NCBI GenBank assembly: GCA_963740675.1
Contig: CAVUFS010000001.1
Location: 682,001-746,000, forward strand
Direction of reading: 5' to 3'
Length of the DNA stretch: 64,000 nucleotides
Source of the DNA: CAIKMD01 sp963740675
GTDB taxonomy: Bacteria > Pseudomonadota > Alphaproteobacteria > ATCC43930 > CGMCC-115725
Numbering within the stretch: position 1 is the stretch's first letter; each line of letters opens with the position of its first letter. Below are positions 18,639 to 27,744 of the stretch, in pieces. Position numbers and translations under genes: made by a program. The notes beneath the pieces are model-generated. The model searched no databases and was not told the origin of the DNA. It worked only from the letters and a program-made list of their open reading frames with translations.

Positions 18639-20624
18639 TTGACGACCGAAAATCACTGGCCGAGGCGCTTCGCGACCGGCGCGGCGGTTTTTGCTATTAT
18701 CCTGGGCACGAGTGTGCTGATTGGCTGGGCTACCCAGACACTCGTTCTCGTCCAGGTCCTGCCAAATCTGCCGTTCATGGTCAAGAACACGGCGGCCAGC
18801 TTCTTACTGAGCGGCGTCGCTTTGTTAGTGCTAATGCTCAAGGGACCACGCTGGATCATTGTCTTGGCGGCGGGCCTTGTCTGTGTCGTCAATTCCCTCA
18901 CCATCATCGAATATTTGTTCCACGTGAATTTCGGGACCGGCACCCTGCTGGGTCCCACCAATTTGTCGGTGAGGACTCGGCCCCCGGGTCGTGTTGCGCC
19001 CCTCGCGTCCGTCTGTTTTACCCTGGCTTCGGTCGGACTCCTGCTGCCTCCCAAAGTCCTGTTCACGCGTGGCGCGCCGTTCCTCGGGCTGATTGGTTCT
19101 ACGATCGCCGCGTTCGGCTTCGCGTCGACCATCGGAACGTTCGGCGGCGCCACGCTGACGGCATTCAATTCCGCGATCGGGTTTCTCGTCTTCGGCCTCG
19201 GTGTGGTTTCGCTGGCTTGGGACGCGGAAGGCGGTCCCGCGAGCAGCCCGCCCTGGTTGCTCGGCGGCGTGGCCATTGCGGCTATCGCCGCCACCGTCGG
19301 CTTGTGGCAGGCCCAGGTGGATACCGGACGGCTCGTGTTCGATAATCTGCCTTTGGTCGTGCTGATCGGCGGCGGTGTCATCGCGACGGTCTTTGCCTTG
19401 ACGGTCTATCTGGCACACCGTGGACACGCGCAAGCCGTCGCGCTGCGACAGAGCGAGGCGCGGCTTCATCGAACCGAAGCCTTCCTTCTCGAAGCCCAGG
19501 TGCTCAGTGCTACCGGGAGCTTCTCGCTGAACCCCCTGACGCGTGAGCATTGGTGGTCGGATCAGACGTATCGCATCTTTGACGTGGATCCGACGATCCC
19601 ACCGAACTTTGAGGTGATGCGAGTGCGCATCCATCCCGACGACTTAAATCTGTTCGATCGCGCGGTTGAGTACGCCAAGCGTGGCCAAGAATTCACGACG
19701 GAGTTTCGCCTGAGGATGGCGGACGGCGCCGTAAAATATCTCCATACCGTCGCCCATGCGATTCAGGTTTCGGCCGATGGGCCGTTCGAATTCGTCGGTG
19801 CCGTGCGTGACATCACGTATCGGCGTCGGTCCCAGGAAGCGCTCGAAAAGGTCCGCTCCGAACTCGCACGTGTCGCCAGAGCCACGAGCTTCAGCGCCTT
19901 GACCGCATCCATCTCACACGAAGTCAATCAACCCCTGTCCGGTATCATCACCAATGCCAATGTGTGTCAGCGGATGCTTGCACATGACCCGCCCAATATC
20001 GAAGGCGCGCTTGACGCCGTGCGGCGGATGGTTCGCGATGGCAACCGTGCCTCCGACATCATCACGCGTTTGCGCTCTTTGTTCACCAACAAGAAGCCAA
20101 CTGCCGGTCCATTGGATCTGAACGAATCGGTGCAGGAAGTCATCGCATTATCGCTGAGTGAGTTGCAGCGTAATCGCATTATCGTGCATACAGATTTCTG
20201 CAACGAACTGCCACTCGCCACAGGCGACCGAGTCCAGCTTCAGCAAGTCATCTTGAACCTGATCCTGAACGCGTCGGACGCCATGCATGACATTGACGAC
20301 CGCCCACGGGACTTAATTGTCCACACGGCGTGCGACGACAATCACTGTGTCCGGCTGTGCGTTAGGGATTCCGGGGTCGGCTTCACGCCTCAGGACGCGG
20401 ACCGAGTCTTCGAAGCCTTTTACACAACCAAGAACGGCGGCATGGGAATCGGCCTGTCGGTCAGCCGTTCTATCATTGAAACCCATGGCGGACGCATCTG
20501 GGCCACAGCTAATGATGGGCCCGGCGCGACCTTCTCGTTTACAATTCCCCACGAGCCGACAGAGGCAATGGCTCCGCGCGTCGTGACAAGTCGCGGCGAC
20601 TTCGAGCCATCGGCGGCGAATTGA
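18639..20624 (+). CDS. Membrane-bound PAS sensor histidine kinase (orphan)
   Basis: 661 residues if it starts at the TTG at 18639 (GGGAG nine bases upstream); an in-frame ATG at 18516 would add 41 unconserved residues. The first 270 residues contain about seven to eight hydrophobic helices ending in LTVYLAHRGHA. A PAS fold follows (SATGSFSLNPLTREHWWS to GAVRDITYRRRSQEAL), then a dimerisation/phosphoacceptor helix with SISHEVNQPLSGI, N-box NLILNASDAM, DSGVGF, and the ATP lid GMGIGLSVSRSI. This FixL/TodS-like arrangement autophosphorylates on His in response to an unknown cue. No response regulator is encoded nearby. Confidence 0.9.
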   Translation: MTTENHWPRRFATGAAVFAIILGTSVLIGWATQTLVLVQVLPNLPFMVKNTAASFLLSGVALLVLMLKGPRWIIVLAAGLVCVVNSLTIIEYLFHVNFGTGTLLGPTNLSVRTRPPGRVAPLASVCFTLASVGLLLPPKVLFTRGAPFLGLIGSTIAAFGFASTIGTFGGATLTAFNSAIGFLVFGLGVVSLAWDAEGGPASSPPWLLGGVAIAAIAATVGLWQAQVDTGRLVFDNLPLVVLIGGGVIATVFALTVYLAHRGHAQAVALRQSEARLHRTEAFLLEAQVLSATGSFSLNPLTREHWWSDQTYRIFDVDPTIPPNFEVMRVRIHPDDLNLFDRAVEYAKRGQEFTTEFRLRMADGAVKYLHTVAHAIQVSADGPFEFVGAVRDITYRRRSQEALEKVRSELARVARATSFSALTASISHEVNQPLSGIITNANVCQRMLAHDPPNIEGALDAVRRMVRDGNRASDIITRLRSLFTNKKPTAGPLDLNESVQEVIALSLSELQRNRIIVHTDFCNELPLATGDRVQLQQVILNLILNASDAMHDIDDRPRDLIVHTACDDNHCVRLCVRDSGVGFTPQDADRVFEAFYTTKNGGMGIGLSVSRSIIETHGGRIWATANDGPGATFSFTIPHEPTEAMAPRVVTSRGDFEPSAAN

Positions 20625-20838
20625 CGCTGATGCCTCGTGGTCTGCTGGGCCAAATTCGAAGCTTTGGTGGAGGGTTCGAGGCGAGCAACGAAGATCCTCT
20701 GGCAGCGGTGACCGCGCGCGGCCTACAGCCAGGCAATCGTTCGCAAAAGTAACATGTGTGTTGCTGGACGCGATCTATCGGCTGACGCTCGCGGCACGGC
20801 ATAAACGGCGCAAGACGAGAAAGCATCGCGAGGAACCC

Positions 20839-21330
20839 ATGGCCAATGTTTCACGCGCTACGACGCGTGGGGTCAGTCTCCAGACTGCCTCGACCATCAT
20901 TGAAACCGCGCTTCAGGCGGCGCGCCGGCAGCAAGCTGCGGCCGATGACGATCACCGTGCTCGATGCCGGCGGCGATCTGGTGGCTTTCAAGCGCGAGGA
21001 CGGCAACGGGATTCGCCGCTTCGATGTGGTTACGGCCAAGGCTGTCGGCTCGCTGGTTATGAACCGGCCCAAGCCGTGTAATCGGCCAGATTGGCAAGGC
21101 CGATCCAATGTTTATCCAATCGATCGGGGCTGCACTCCAGGGCCGGCTCATTTCGTCGCCGGGCGGGTGTGTTGATTAAGAACAGGGATGGGGAGATCAT
21201 CGGTGTTGTCGGGTCGTCGGGCGACGAGCCGGAGCAAGACGAAGCCTGTGCCATCGAAGCCTGCGCCATCGAAGCCATCTGCGCCGCAGGATTCGGGTCG
21301 GAGCCAGCCGAGCTAAGCGACGGCGCATGA
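20839..21330 (+). pseudogene. GlcG/HbpS-family (DUF336) protein, three frameshifts
   Basis: Conserved segments lie in successive frames: MANVSRATTRGVSLQTASTI from the ATG at 20839; LRPMTITVLDAGGDLVAFKR; RVIGQIGKADPMFIQSIGAA; VLIKNRDGEIIGVVGSSGDE. They join if one base is dropped near 20921-20926, 21068-21070 and 21167-21170. The family (heme-binding HbpS, GlcG) forms small octameric proteins of about 140 residues often found beside oxygenase or glycolate genes. The C-terminus contains a 15-base tandem duplication giving ACAIEACAIEA. It may be intact in the organism if the insertions are errors. The Rieske oxygenase starts 19 bases downstream; an intact paralogue lies at 37616. Confidence 0.7.
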
Positions 21331-21349
21331 AGAGATAAGGAGGCGACGC

Positions 21350-22381
21350 ATGACTACGCCAGACAAATTTCTGCGCAACGCGTGGTACGTCGCCGCGTCG
21401 TCGGATGAAGTCGGCCGCGCGCCGTTGTCGCGCCTGCTTCTGGGCGAGTCTGTCGTCTTTTATCGCCGCGAGGATGGTACACCGGTCGCGCTCGAAGACC
21501 GCTGCTGCCATCGGCGTGCGCCGCTTTCCAAAGGCAAAGTGATAGGCGACCGGCTGCAATGCGGCTATCACGGTTTCACCTTCGATGGGTCGGGCGCCTG
21601 CGTCGCGATCCCCGGACAGGACAATGTGCCGGCGCGAATCGGCGTGCGGTCCTATGCGCTCGCCGAACGGCATGGCTTTGTCTGGATATGGATGGGCGAG
21701 GGGACAAAGGCAGATCCATCGCGCATCCCCGATTTCAAAGAGAATATCGCGCCGGGCTGGTGGCCGACGCGCGTCTTGCTGCCGATCAAGGGCCATTATC
21801 AGCTCGTCGTCGAAAATCTGCTCGATCTGTCGCACGTCGCTTTTGTGCACGGCGAGACGATCGGTAGCGACGATACCAACGCAACGCTCGAATTCGACCG
21901 CGGCCCCGATTATGTGCGCCTCATTCGCAAGGCGCCCGACATCACGACGCCGCATTTCTATTTGCTGAACGGCCTCGCGGCGCGCTCCGACCAGATCAAG
22001 ACGATCACCTTCATTCCGCCCTGCTTCGTGTCGATCCTCGTGACCACGACCGAGCGTGTACCGGGGAAGGCCGATCCCCGCAGCGTCAATATCCTCATCC
22101 ATCACGCCTGCGTGCCGGAGACCGCGAGCAGCACGCATTATTTCATCGTCAGCGCGCGCGATTTCGAAGCCGGTCCCGGCGCCGAGGACAAGTCACGTCA
22201 AACGCTGATCAAGGTCTTCGACGAGGACCGCGACATCATCGAGGCGCAAGAGAGTTGCATCGAGCTCGATCCCGCGTCGCCCTATGTGAGCACCCATCTG
22301 GATTGGGGTAGCGTCCAAATGCGGCGAATGATGACGCAGCTCGTCGGCCAGGAAAGCCTCGTCGACGCGGGCGCCGCATGA
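21350..22381 (+). CDS. Rieske non-heme iron oxygenase (VanA-like)
   Basis: 343 residues. Oxygenase component that hydroxylates or O-demethylates an aromatic acid using electrons from a separate reductase. The Rieske [2Fe-2S] site is CCHRRAPLSKG followed by CGYHGF (CxH...CxxH, about residues 48-72). The catalytic mononuclear iron motif is NLLDLSHVAFVH near 156-167. The single-subunit size and NAWYVAASSDEV opening match the vanillate demethylase/PobA-like group. AAGGAGGCG precedes the ATG. No Fe-S reductase is adjacent; a flavin reductase-like gene lies at 24090 on the other strand. The substrate is unknown; the next gene is a UbiD decarboxylase, so a methoxylated or hydroxylated benzoate is plausible. 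Confidence 0.92.
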   Translation: MTTPDKFLRNAWYVAASSDEVGRAPLSRLLLGESVVFYRREDGTPVALEDRCCHRRAPLSKGKVIGDRLQCGYHGFTFDGSGACVAIPGQDNVPARIGVRSYALAERHGFVWIWMGEGTKADPSRIPDFKENIAPGWWPTRVLLPIKGHYQLVVENLLDLSHVAFVHGETIGSDDTNATLEFDRGPDYVRLIRKAPDITTPHFYLLNGLAARSDQIKTITFIPPCFVSILVTTTERVPGKADPRSVNILIHHACVPETASSTHYFIVSARDFEAGPGAEDKSRQTLIKVFDEDRDIIEAQESCIELDPASPYVSTHLDWGSVQMRRMMTQLVGQESLVDAGAA

Positions 22382-22480
22382 GCTTTCGCGTTCGTCGCAT
22401 CGTCGCCGGTGGCCGATCTTCCCATCGATGCGAGCGCATCTGGAGGTTTGGCTGGGCAGCTCGGTTAGCATGGTGTTCCG

Positions 22481-23911
22481 ATGGCGAATGATTTGCGGCG
22501 ATTTATCGATGGCGTGAAACGGCAGACCGGCGATTTGTTGGAGATCGACAAGCCGGTCAAGCCGCATGAATTCGAGGTGACGGCGCTGCTCAAGCAATTG
22601 GAGGACAAACGTCGTTACCCGATGGTCCTCTTCCGTAATCCCATCGGCGTCAATGGCAATCCTTCACGGTTTCCGCTGCTCTCGAATGTCTATTCCACGC
22701 GGGAGCGCTGTGCGGTAATGCTGGGCGTTGATCCGTCGACGCCCAATTACGAAGTAAGCCAAGCCTTCGCACGCAAGGCCGAGCACAAGATCGCGCCCGT
22801 CAACATCAAGAGCGAGGAAGCGCCGGTCCACCAGAATATCTGGCGTGGCGCCGAGGCCGATATCGGCAAGCTGCCGATCGTCAAGCATTTCGCCATGGAT
22901 ATGGGGCCGGTCCTCACCATGGCGCATATCATGAAATCGGCGACGGACGGGTTCTACAACGTCTCCTTCGCCAAGACGTTCTACAAATGGGCGCCGCATG
23001 AGATGGTCGTCAGCCTTCACACGCCACATATGACGCGGCTGCTGAAGGAAGGCGAAGCTCGCAATGAGCCGACGCCGATCGTGAATGTGCTCGGCACGCA
23101 TCCGGCCTTTTATCTCGGCAGCCTGACGAAAAATCCCTGGGGTGCAAATGATTACGAGACGCTCGGCTCGTTCCTCGACGAGCCGCTGCGTCTCGCGCCG
23201 TCGGTCACCTGGGGCGACAAATTCATGGTGCCGGCCGATGCCGAGATCATCATCGAGGGCGAAATCCCGCCCGGCCAGCGCGATATCTGCGATCCTTTCG
23301 GGGAGGTTGCACGGCTCTATCAGGCGCAGTGCCTGCGTCCGCTGTTCAAGGTAAAGGCGATCACCTTCCGCAATGGCGCGATCATCCAGGACATCTTTTC
23401 CGGCTTCCGCGATTCTTTCCCACTGGGGTCGATCCCGAAGGAAGGCACGCTCGAGACAGTCATGCGCGCGCACTTCCCGAATCTGCACCAGATCCATTGC
23501 CCGGATTCGAGCTGCGGCGTCTATGCTATCTATGTCTCGCTCAAGAACCCGCAACCGGAGCAGATTCTCGAGATCGGCCGCGTCGCGTTCGAGACCTTCC
23601 ACGTGCTGCAATGTGTCGTCGTCGTCGATAGCGAGATCGATGTCTTCGACGAGAGCCAGGTCTTCTGGTCGATCCACACCTATTCGAACTTCGCCAAAAG
23701 CTTCCACACACGCGGCAATTGGCCGGGCGGGCGCGGGGTGAAGCATGACGGCCCGCAATCGGGCTTTGCGACGACGAATTGGGGCGGCAAGGTCGTCATT
23801 GACGCGACGCGGCCCAATGACTTCGCCTTCGGCTTGCGCTCCGACATTCCAGCGGAGGTGATGGCGCGCGTCAGGCTGTCGGATTTTCTGCCCCCCGGGG
23901 CTGGGGAGTAG
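22481..23911 (+). CDS. UbiD-family prenylated-FMN decarboxylase
   Basis: 476 residues. Reversible aromatic or alpha,beta-unsaturated acid decarboxylase of the UbiD/Fdc group, dependent on prenyl-FMN made by a UbiX enzyme (absent here). The opening LRRFIDGVKRQTGDLLEID, the LFRNPIG block, HQNIWRGAEADIGKLPI, GDKFMVPADAEIIIEGEIPP and the downstream catalytic-loop region DPFGEV are typical. The length fits catabolic hydroxyarylic acid decarboxylases. It follows the Rieske oxygenase by 99 bases on the same strand, so they probably act in one aromatic pathway. Confidence 0.92.
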   Translation: MANDLRRFIDGVKRQTGDLLEIDKPVKPHEFEVTALLKQLEDKRRYPMVLFRNPIGVNGNPSRFPLLSNVYSTRERCAVMLGVDPSTPNYEVSQAFARKAEHKIAPVNIKSEEAPVHQNIWRGAEADIGKLPIVKHFAMDMGPVLTMAHIMKSATDGFYNVSFAKTFYKWAPHEMVVSLHTPHMTRLLKEGEARNEPTPIVNVLGTHPAFYLGSLTKNPWGANDYETLGSFLDEPLRLAPSVTWGDKFMVPADAEIIIEGEIPPGQRDICDPFGEVARLYQAQCLRPLFKVKAITFRNGAIIQDIFSGFRDSFPLGSIPKEGTLETVMRAHFPNLHQIHCPDSSCGVYAIYVSLKNPQPEQILEIGRVAFETFHVLQCVVVVDSEIDVFDESQVFWSIHTYSNFAKSFHTRGNWPGGRGVKHDGPQSGFATTNWGGKVVIDATRPNDFAFGLRSDIPAEVMARVRLSDFLPPGAGE

Positions 23912-23917
23912 GCGTCA

Positions 23918-24086
23918 ATGGAGCGAAATCTTCTGGGTCGAATGCCCCCAATGCGACTTCAAGTTCTACTGCAATCACAAGGAAATGCGGCATGCCGGGG
24001 TGAAGCTCTTTTGCCCATCCTGCCATGCACGCTTTCTGCCCGAGGAAGCCAAGACGCTCGACGAGCGCGCCGACAAATCGACCTAG
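23918..24086 (+). CDS. Small zinc-ribbon protein, frameshifted at start
   Basis: Reading from the ATG at 23918 but dropping one G at 23920-23921 gives MSEIFWVECPQCDFKFYCNH, then KLFCPSCHARFLPEEAKTLD to the stop at 24086. Two CPxC knuckles form a zinc ribbon in about 55 residues. The frame has no usable start without that correction, so one inserted base is likely. It follows the UbiD stop by six bases and may be cotranscribed. The role is unknown; a second tiny zinc-ribbon gene is at 31597. Confidence 0.6.
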
Positions 24087-24089
24087 GCG

Positions 24090-24887
24090 TCAATCATGGA
24101 CGTGGTCGTGTCCGCCGATGCGGTCGGGCCGCCAATAGCCTTCCGAATAAATCTGGCTGCGATCGAGGCCACGCTCGATAAGCATGTGGCGCAGGCGGCG
24201 GATGTTGCTCGTTTCGCCGAGCGTGAAGGCCTGGCCCTTGCCGAACGGGAGGGTAAAGCCAGCCAATGCCTGCGCCAGAACGTCGTTAGGCCCCGCCGCG
24301 CTGCTGTTGCGTGATAAAAAGGTGAGCTCCAACTGCGCGGCGGTTTCGACGCTTTGCCGTTCCTGGTCGTTGCCGATCTCGATGAAGGCAAAAGCACGCA
24401 ATTGGGCCGGCAATGCCTCTATCAGAGCGAAGATCGCGGGCAACGCTGTTTCGTCGCCGAGGAAGAGATGCCAATCGGCGGTGGAATCAAGCGCCATGCG
24501 TCCGCGCGGCCCGCGAATGTCGAGACTGTCGCCGGGCTTTGCGTCTTGCGCCCAGGCGACGCCCGGCGTGCGATGGCCGTGCAGCACGAAATCGACGTCG
24601 ATGATTTTGCTCGGGCGATCGAAGCGTCGGATCGTGTAGTGACGCCGCGCCGGCTCGCCGCCGTTCTGTGCAAGCTGCAACACGATCTCTTGCCCCGGCC
24701 GGGACTGAAACTCGTCGAGATTGTCCGCCGTCAATTGGACGCGGCGCATATGAGGCGTTACGTCGAAAACCTTCAGCACGCGGAGCGTCCAAGGCTTGCC
24801 GCGGCGGTGTTCCAATTCTGCTTCGCTCAACGTCGGCCGGCCTGGTCGAGTTGGGCCCCCGGTGGGGATGTCATCTGGCTTTGCCAT
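24090..24887 (-). CDS. Siderophore-interacting protein (FAD-dependent ferric reductase family)
   Basis: 265 residues; the ATG at 24887 follows GAAGAGGTAG. Opening VLKVFDVTPHMRRVQLTADN, FAD-binding RRHYTIRRFD, VDFVLHGH and GPRGRM, then the SIP-type C-terminal domain (WHLFLGDETALPAIFAL, GEGYWR-like SEGYWRPDR) match NAD(P)H-dependent ferric-siderophore reductases. Last gene of a minus-strand operon with a monooxygenase-like protein, class II aldolase and ThDP enzyme, so a catabolic flavin-reductase role is possible; no siderophore genes are near. Confidence 0.88.
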   Translation of the reverse strand: MAKPDDIPTGGPTRPGRPTLSEAELEHRRGKPWTLRVLKVFDVTPHMRRVQLTADNLDEFQSRPGQEIVLQLAQNGGEPARRHYTIRRFDRPSKIIDVDFVLHGHRTPGVAWAQDAKPGDSLDIRGPRGRMALDSTADWHLFLGDETALPAIFALIEALPAQLRAFAFIEIGNDQERQSVETAAQLELTFLSRNSSAAGPNDVLAQALAGFTLPFGKGQAFTLGETSNIRRLRHMLIERGLDRSQIYSEGYWRPDRIGGHDHVHD

Positions 24888-24909
24888 ATCTACCTCTTCA
24901 ACGAATTGG

Positions 24910-25212
24910 TTAGTTCGGCGCGTTGCCGTGCGTCGACCGCACTTCGTAGGATTCGCCTTCGATGCGATCCCAAGGCAGCGATTGCATATCCGGCCCACCG
25001 CCGCCGCGCTTCTCGCGGAATTTCTTGTAATCGCTCTCGGCGTTCCAGGCGGTCAGCGTCGAGACGACGTTGGGCTTGGCGGAATTCTCGATCCGAAAGC
25101 GATAGAGAAAGCCAGGCTCGCTGCTCATGCCCGCGCCGTTCTTGTCGACGCGCTCGGCGGCAGCGCTGGTTTGTCCCGGTTTGCAGTGGTGATGCGAAAC
25201 AACGATGAACAT
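24910..25212 (-). CDS. Dimeric alpha-beta barrel protein (antibiotic biosynthesis monooxygenase-like)
   Basis: 100 residues. MFIVVSHHHCKPGQ, a central SEPGFLYRFRIENS strand and STLTAWNAESDYKKFREKRG follow the ABM ferredoxin-like pattern, in which a homodimer forms a small barrel that may oxidise or bind a quinone-like compound. The start follows AAGGAGGCTG closely. It is 14 bases from the aldolase gene and 22 from the SIP gene, tightly within the operon. No catalytic residue can be assigned. Confidence 0.7.
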   Translation of the reverse strand: MFIVVSHHHCKPGQTSAAAERVDKNGAGMSSEPGFLYRFRIENSAKPNVVSTLTAWNAESDYKKFREKRGGGGPDMQSLPWDRIEGESYEVRSTHGNAPN

Positions 25213-25226
25213 GGACAGCCTCCTTG

Positions 25227-25952
25227 TTACGGCAGTTCTCCGGCGGCGCGCTTCGCCCAGACGTCCCAGCTACGTTTCAGCGACGCGTTGTGCATTTTAG
25301 AGACGGCCGCCGCTTCGCCCTCACTAAGATAGGAGACCCCGCCGAGCCGTACTGCATCCATCTCGACGCGTGCATTGAGGTCAGTATTGATCGCGTTATA
25401 GACCGCCTCATAGAGGCTGCCGCCGACGACGGTGAAGCCGTGGCCGCGCATCAGTACCGCCATGCTCGGGCCCAAGGTTTTCGCCAGCGCGGCGCCCAGC
25501 GGACTGGTCTGAACGAGGAGATTGCTGCTGTCGCCGGCAAAGTCGCGGATCTCAAAGATGGGAGCGCCAGCGCCCAGGAAACCGGCGGTATGGCAGATCG
25601 CGCGCAGCAGCGTGGTTTTCGACACCGAAAAAGGCAGGACAGAAGGCGAGTGGCTATGCACGATGGCCATGACGTCCGGGCGAACGCGGAATATTTCGCC
25701 ATGAATGAAACGCTCGTAGGAAGTCGCGGGCGCATCATGCGCGACCGGCTTGCTCTCGATATCGAATTCGATGATATCGCGCGGTGTCACGAACACCGGC
25801 TGCATGCTGCGCGCCATCAGATAATGGTTCGGATTGAACGGGTGCCGTACCGTCACATGGCCGAACGCATCGACAATTCCTTCGCGAAACAGGATGTGAT
25901 TGGCGGTGACAAGATCGGCAATCGTGGCTTGGATTGTGGCTTCGTCCGACAT
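25227..25952 (-). CDS. Class II aldolase/adducin family protein
   Basis: 241 residues. Zinc-dependent aldolase or decarboxylase fold (fuculose-phosphate aldolase group). Features: NHILFREGIVDAFGHVTVRHP near 19-37, the metal motif IVHSHSPS near 97-104, and the later RGHGFTVVG near 169-177 supplying a third His. These proteins cleave C-C bonds or act as decarboxylases in aromatic and sugar-acid catabolism. It sits 53 bases after the ThDP enzyme. The substrate is unknown. A distant second copy is at 41440. Confidence 0.87.
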   Translation of the reverse strand: MSDEATIQATIADLVTANHILFREGIVDAFGHVTVRHPFNPNHYLMARSMQPVFVTPRDIIEFDIESKPVAHDAPATSYERFIHGEIFRVRPDVMAIVHSHSPSVLPFSVSKTTLLRAICHTAGFLGAGAPIFEIRDFAGDSSNLLVQTSPLGAALAKTLGPSMAVLMRGHGFTVVGGSLYEAVYNAINTDLNARVEMDAVRLGGVSYLSEGEAAAVSKMHNASLKRSWDVWAKRAAGELP

Positions 25953-26005
25953 GATGCTTGCTTTCCGACGATACGACCGGACGGTCGCGGCGAACGTCCG
26001 ACCGG

Positions 26006-27703
26006 TTACTGAGTCAGCATAACGTTGATGATTGCTGTCTCACCCTTGGCGACGGTCGCGAGGCCATCGCGTAGCGCACCGGCAAGATCGCGCGGATCCG
26101 CGACGGTCTTGCCGAAGCCGCCGAAATGGATCGACAGTTTCGCGAAATCGGGCGCTTCGATCTCGACACCGTGAAAGACTTTCGTCGAGACCGCGACACC
26201 GTCCGGGTAATAGCGCAGATGATTGGCCTTCATCGACGCGTATTTCCGGTTATTGAACACGACGATCAACAGCGGCAGCTTGTTTTGCGCCGACGCGGCG
26301 AGGCCTTGGATGATCGGGTTGTAAAGCAGCGACCCATCACCAATCATCAGCGCGACGGGTTTGTCCTTATTCGCGAGCTTCACGCCGAGCGAGACGCCGA
26401 GGCCTTGTCCGAGCCCACCCTGGACATAGAAATAAGAGTGCGGCTTGTTCCAAGACATATATTCCTGGAGCAACGAGCTGTGCGTGATCGTCTCGTCGAC
26501 ATAGATCGCGTCACCGGGCAAGGTTTCGCGCAACGCTGCGCATAGCGTCAGCGGGTGAATGCCAGGCTTTTTCGCGGCATCGGCTTCGGCGGCTTTGCGC
26601 TGTGCGGCGGCTTTCTCATGCGCGGCGGCGTATTTCGCGCGCCGTGCCTCGACTTTGGACGTATCGAATTTCAGCGCTTGGACGGCGCTGTCGAGCGCGC
26701 GCAGCGTCGCCGCGAGGTCGCCCTCGAGATACATATCCGCTTGGAGGTTTTGATAGACCATGTAAGAGCGCAGCGGGTCCTCGTCGACGGCAATGACCTT
26801 CGCTTTGGGCGGCCGATTGCCGGGCGGATACCAAGGTGCGCGGCTGCTCACGACGAGCGCGAGATCGCTCTCCTTCATGAAGGGGCCGATGTTGAAGCCC
26901 TGATAGAGCGGATGGTCCTTGGGGAAATTCATGCAGACCGAGCCGCGACTCTCGATCACCGGCAGCGCCAAACGCTCGGCTAAACCGACCAGGGCCGTAA
27001 ATGCCTCGGGGTCGCGGCCGGCGGTCTCGGTCGTGAGGAAGGGATTTTCGGCGGCCACGAGGAGCTTTGCGACGGCCTCGATATCCGCTGGCGGCGTGTG
27101 CTTCTTTGGCGGCGCAGGCGCGCGTCGCTCGTGCTCAGGCGGCGTCCAATCCTGCAGCATGAGCTCGACGGGCAGATCGAGGAATACCGGGCCGCGCGGG
27201 ATGCGCGCCGACATTTCCATCGCGCGCACGATCGTTTCGTAAAGCGTGTGCGAGCTCGTGATCCGGCTCGACCATTTCACGAACGGCTTTACGAGCCCGT
27301 CAGGTCCACCGACGACGCTGAGGTTGCGATACCATTGCGAGCCCGGATCGACCTCGGGATTCTCGCCGTAGCTCAGCGCTTCGCCCGACATCACGAGCAT
27401 CGGCAATTGCGCGATATAGGCGGCATGCACCGCCATCGATCCTTGCAGCAAGCCGGCGCCGGCATGCAGCAGCACCGGCTGCGGCTTGCCGGTCGCGAGC
27501 GTGTAGCCGATCGCCATGCCGACAGCGACCGTCTCGTGCCAACAATCGATGTAGGTTGGTCCCGCGGTCTTGTTCGCCTTTTGCCGCGCCAGGGCTTCCC
27601 AAACCGGCGCCCATTCCGATCCCGGCGATGACAGGATGTAATCGACCCCCAAATGACGGAATGCCTCCAGAACCGCTTCGCCGCCATCGATCTTGTTGCT
27701 CAC
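26006..27703 (-). CDS. ThDP-dependent enzyme (acetolactate synthase/benzoylformate decarboxylase family)
   Basis: 565 residues. Three-domain POX-like enzyme that decarboxylates 2-oxo acids or ligates aldehydes. The catalytic Glu lies in DCWHETVAVGMAIGYTLATG near 53-72; the central domain carries GGPDG and RIPRGPVFLDLPVELM; the ThDP motif GDGSLLYNP...NN lies near 448-480. Length is typical. The adjacent amidohydrolase, class II aldolase and Ldh-type dehydrogenase suggest a small aromatic or dicarboxylate pathway. No regulatory small subunit is encoded, which argues against acetolactate synthase for branched-chain synthesis. Confidence 0.9.
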   Translation of the reverse strand: MSNKIDGGEAVLEAFRHLGVDYILSSPGSEWAPVWEALARQKANKTAGPTYIDCWHETVAVGMAIGYTLATGKPQPVLLHAGAGLLQGSMAVHAAYIAQLPMLVMSGEALSYGENPEVDPGSQWYRNLSVVGGPDGLVKPFVKWSSRITSSHTLYETIVRAMEMSARIPRGPVFLDLPVELMLQDWTPPEHERRAPAPPKKHTPPADIEAVAKLLVAAENPFLTTETAGRDPEAFTALVGLAERLALPVIESRGSVCMNFPKDHPLYQGFNIGPFMKESDLALVVSSRAPWYPPGNRPPKAKVIAVDEDPLRSYMVYQNLQADMYLEGDLAATLRALDSAVQALKFDTSKVEARRAKYAAAHEKAAAQRKAAEADAAKKPGIHPLTLCAALRETLPGDAIYVDETITHSSLLQEYMSWNKPHSYFYVQGGLGQGLGVSLGVKLANKDKPVALMIGDGSLLYNPIIQGLAASAQNKLPLLIVVFNNRKYASMKANHLRYYPDGVAVSTKVFHGVEIEAPDFAKLSIHFGGFGKTVADPRDLAGALRDGLATVAKGETAIINVMLTQ

Positions 27704-27744
27704 GGCTCACCGCCTTCCTGCCAAATCCGTCGCTCAACGGCCCC

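Noticed and set aside
24910..25212. Siderophore-biosynthesis context for the SIP gene
   Set aside because: The leucine/glycine NRPS is 7 kb away, lacks Ser/Thr, hydroxamate or catecholate chemistry, and no receptor or exporter is present.
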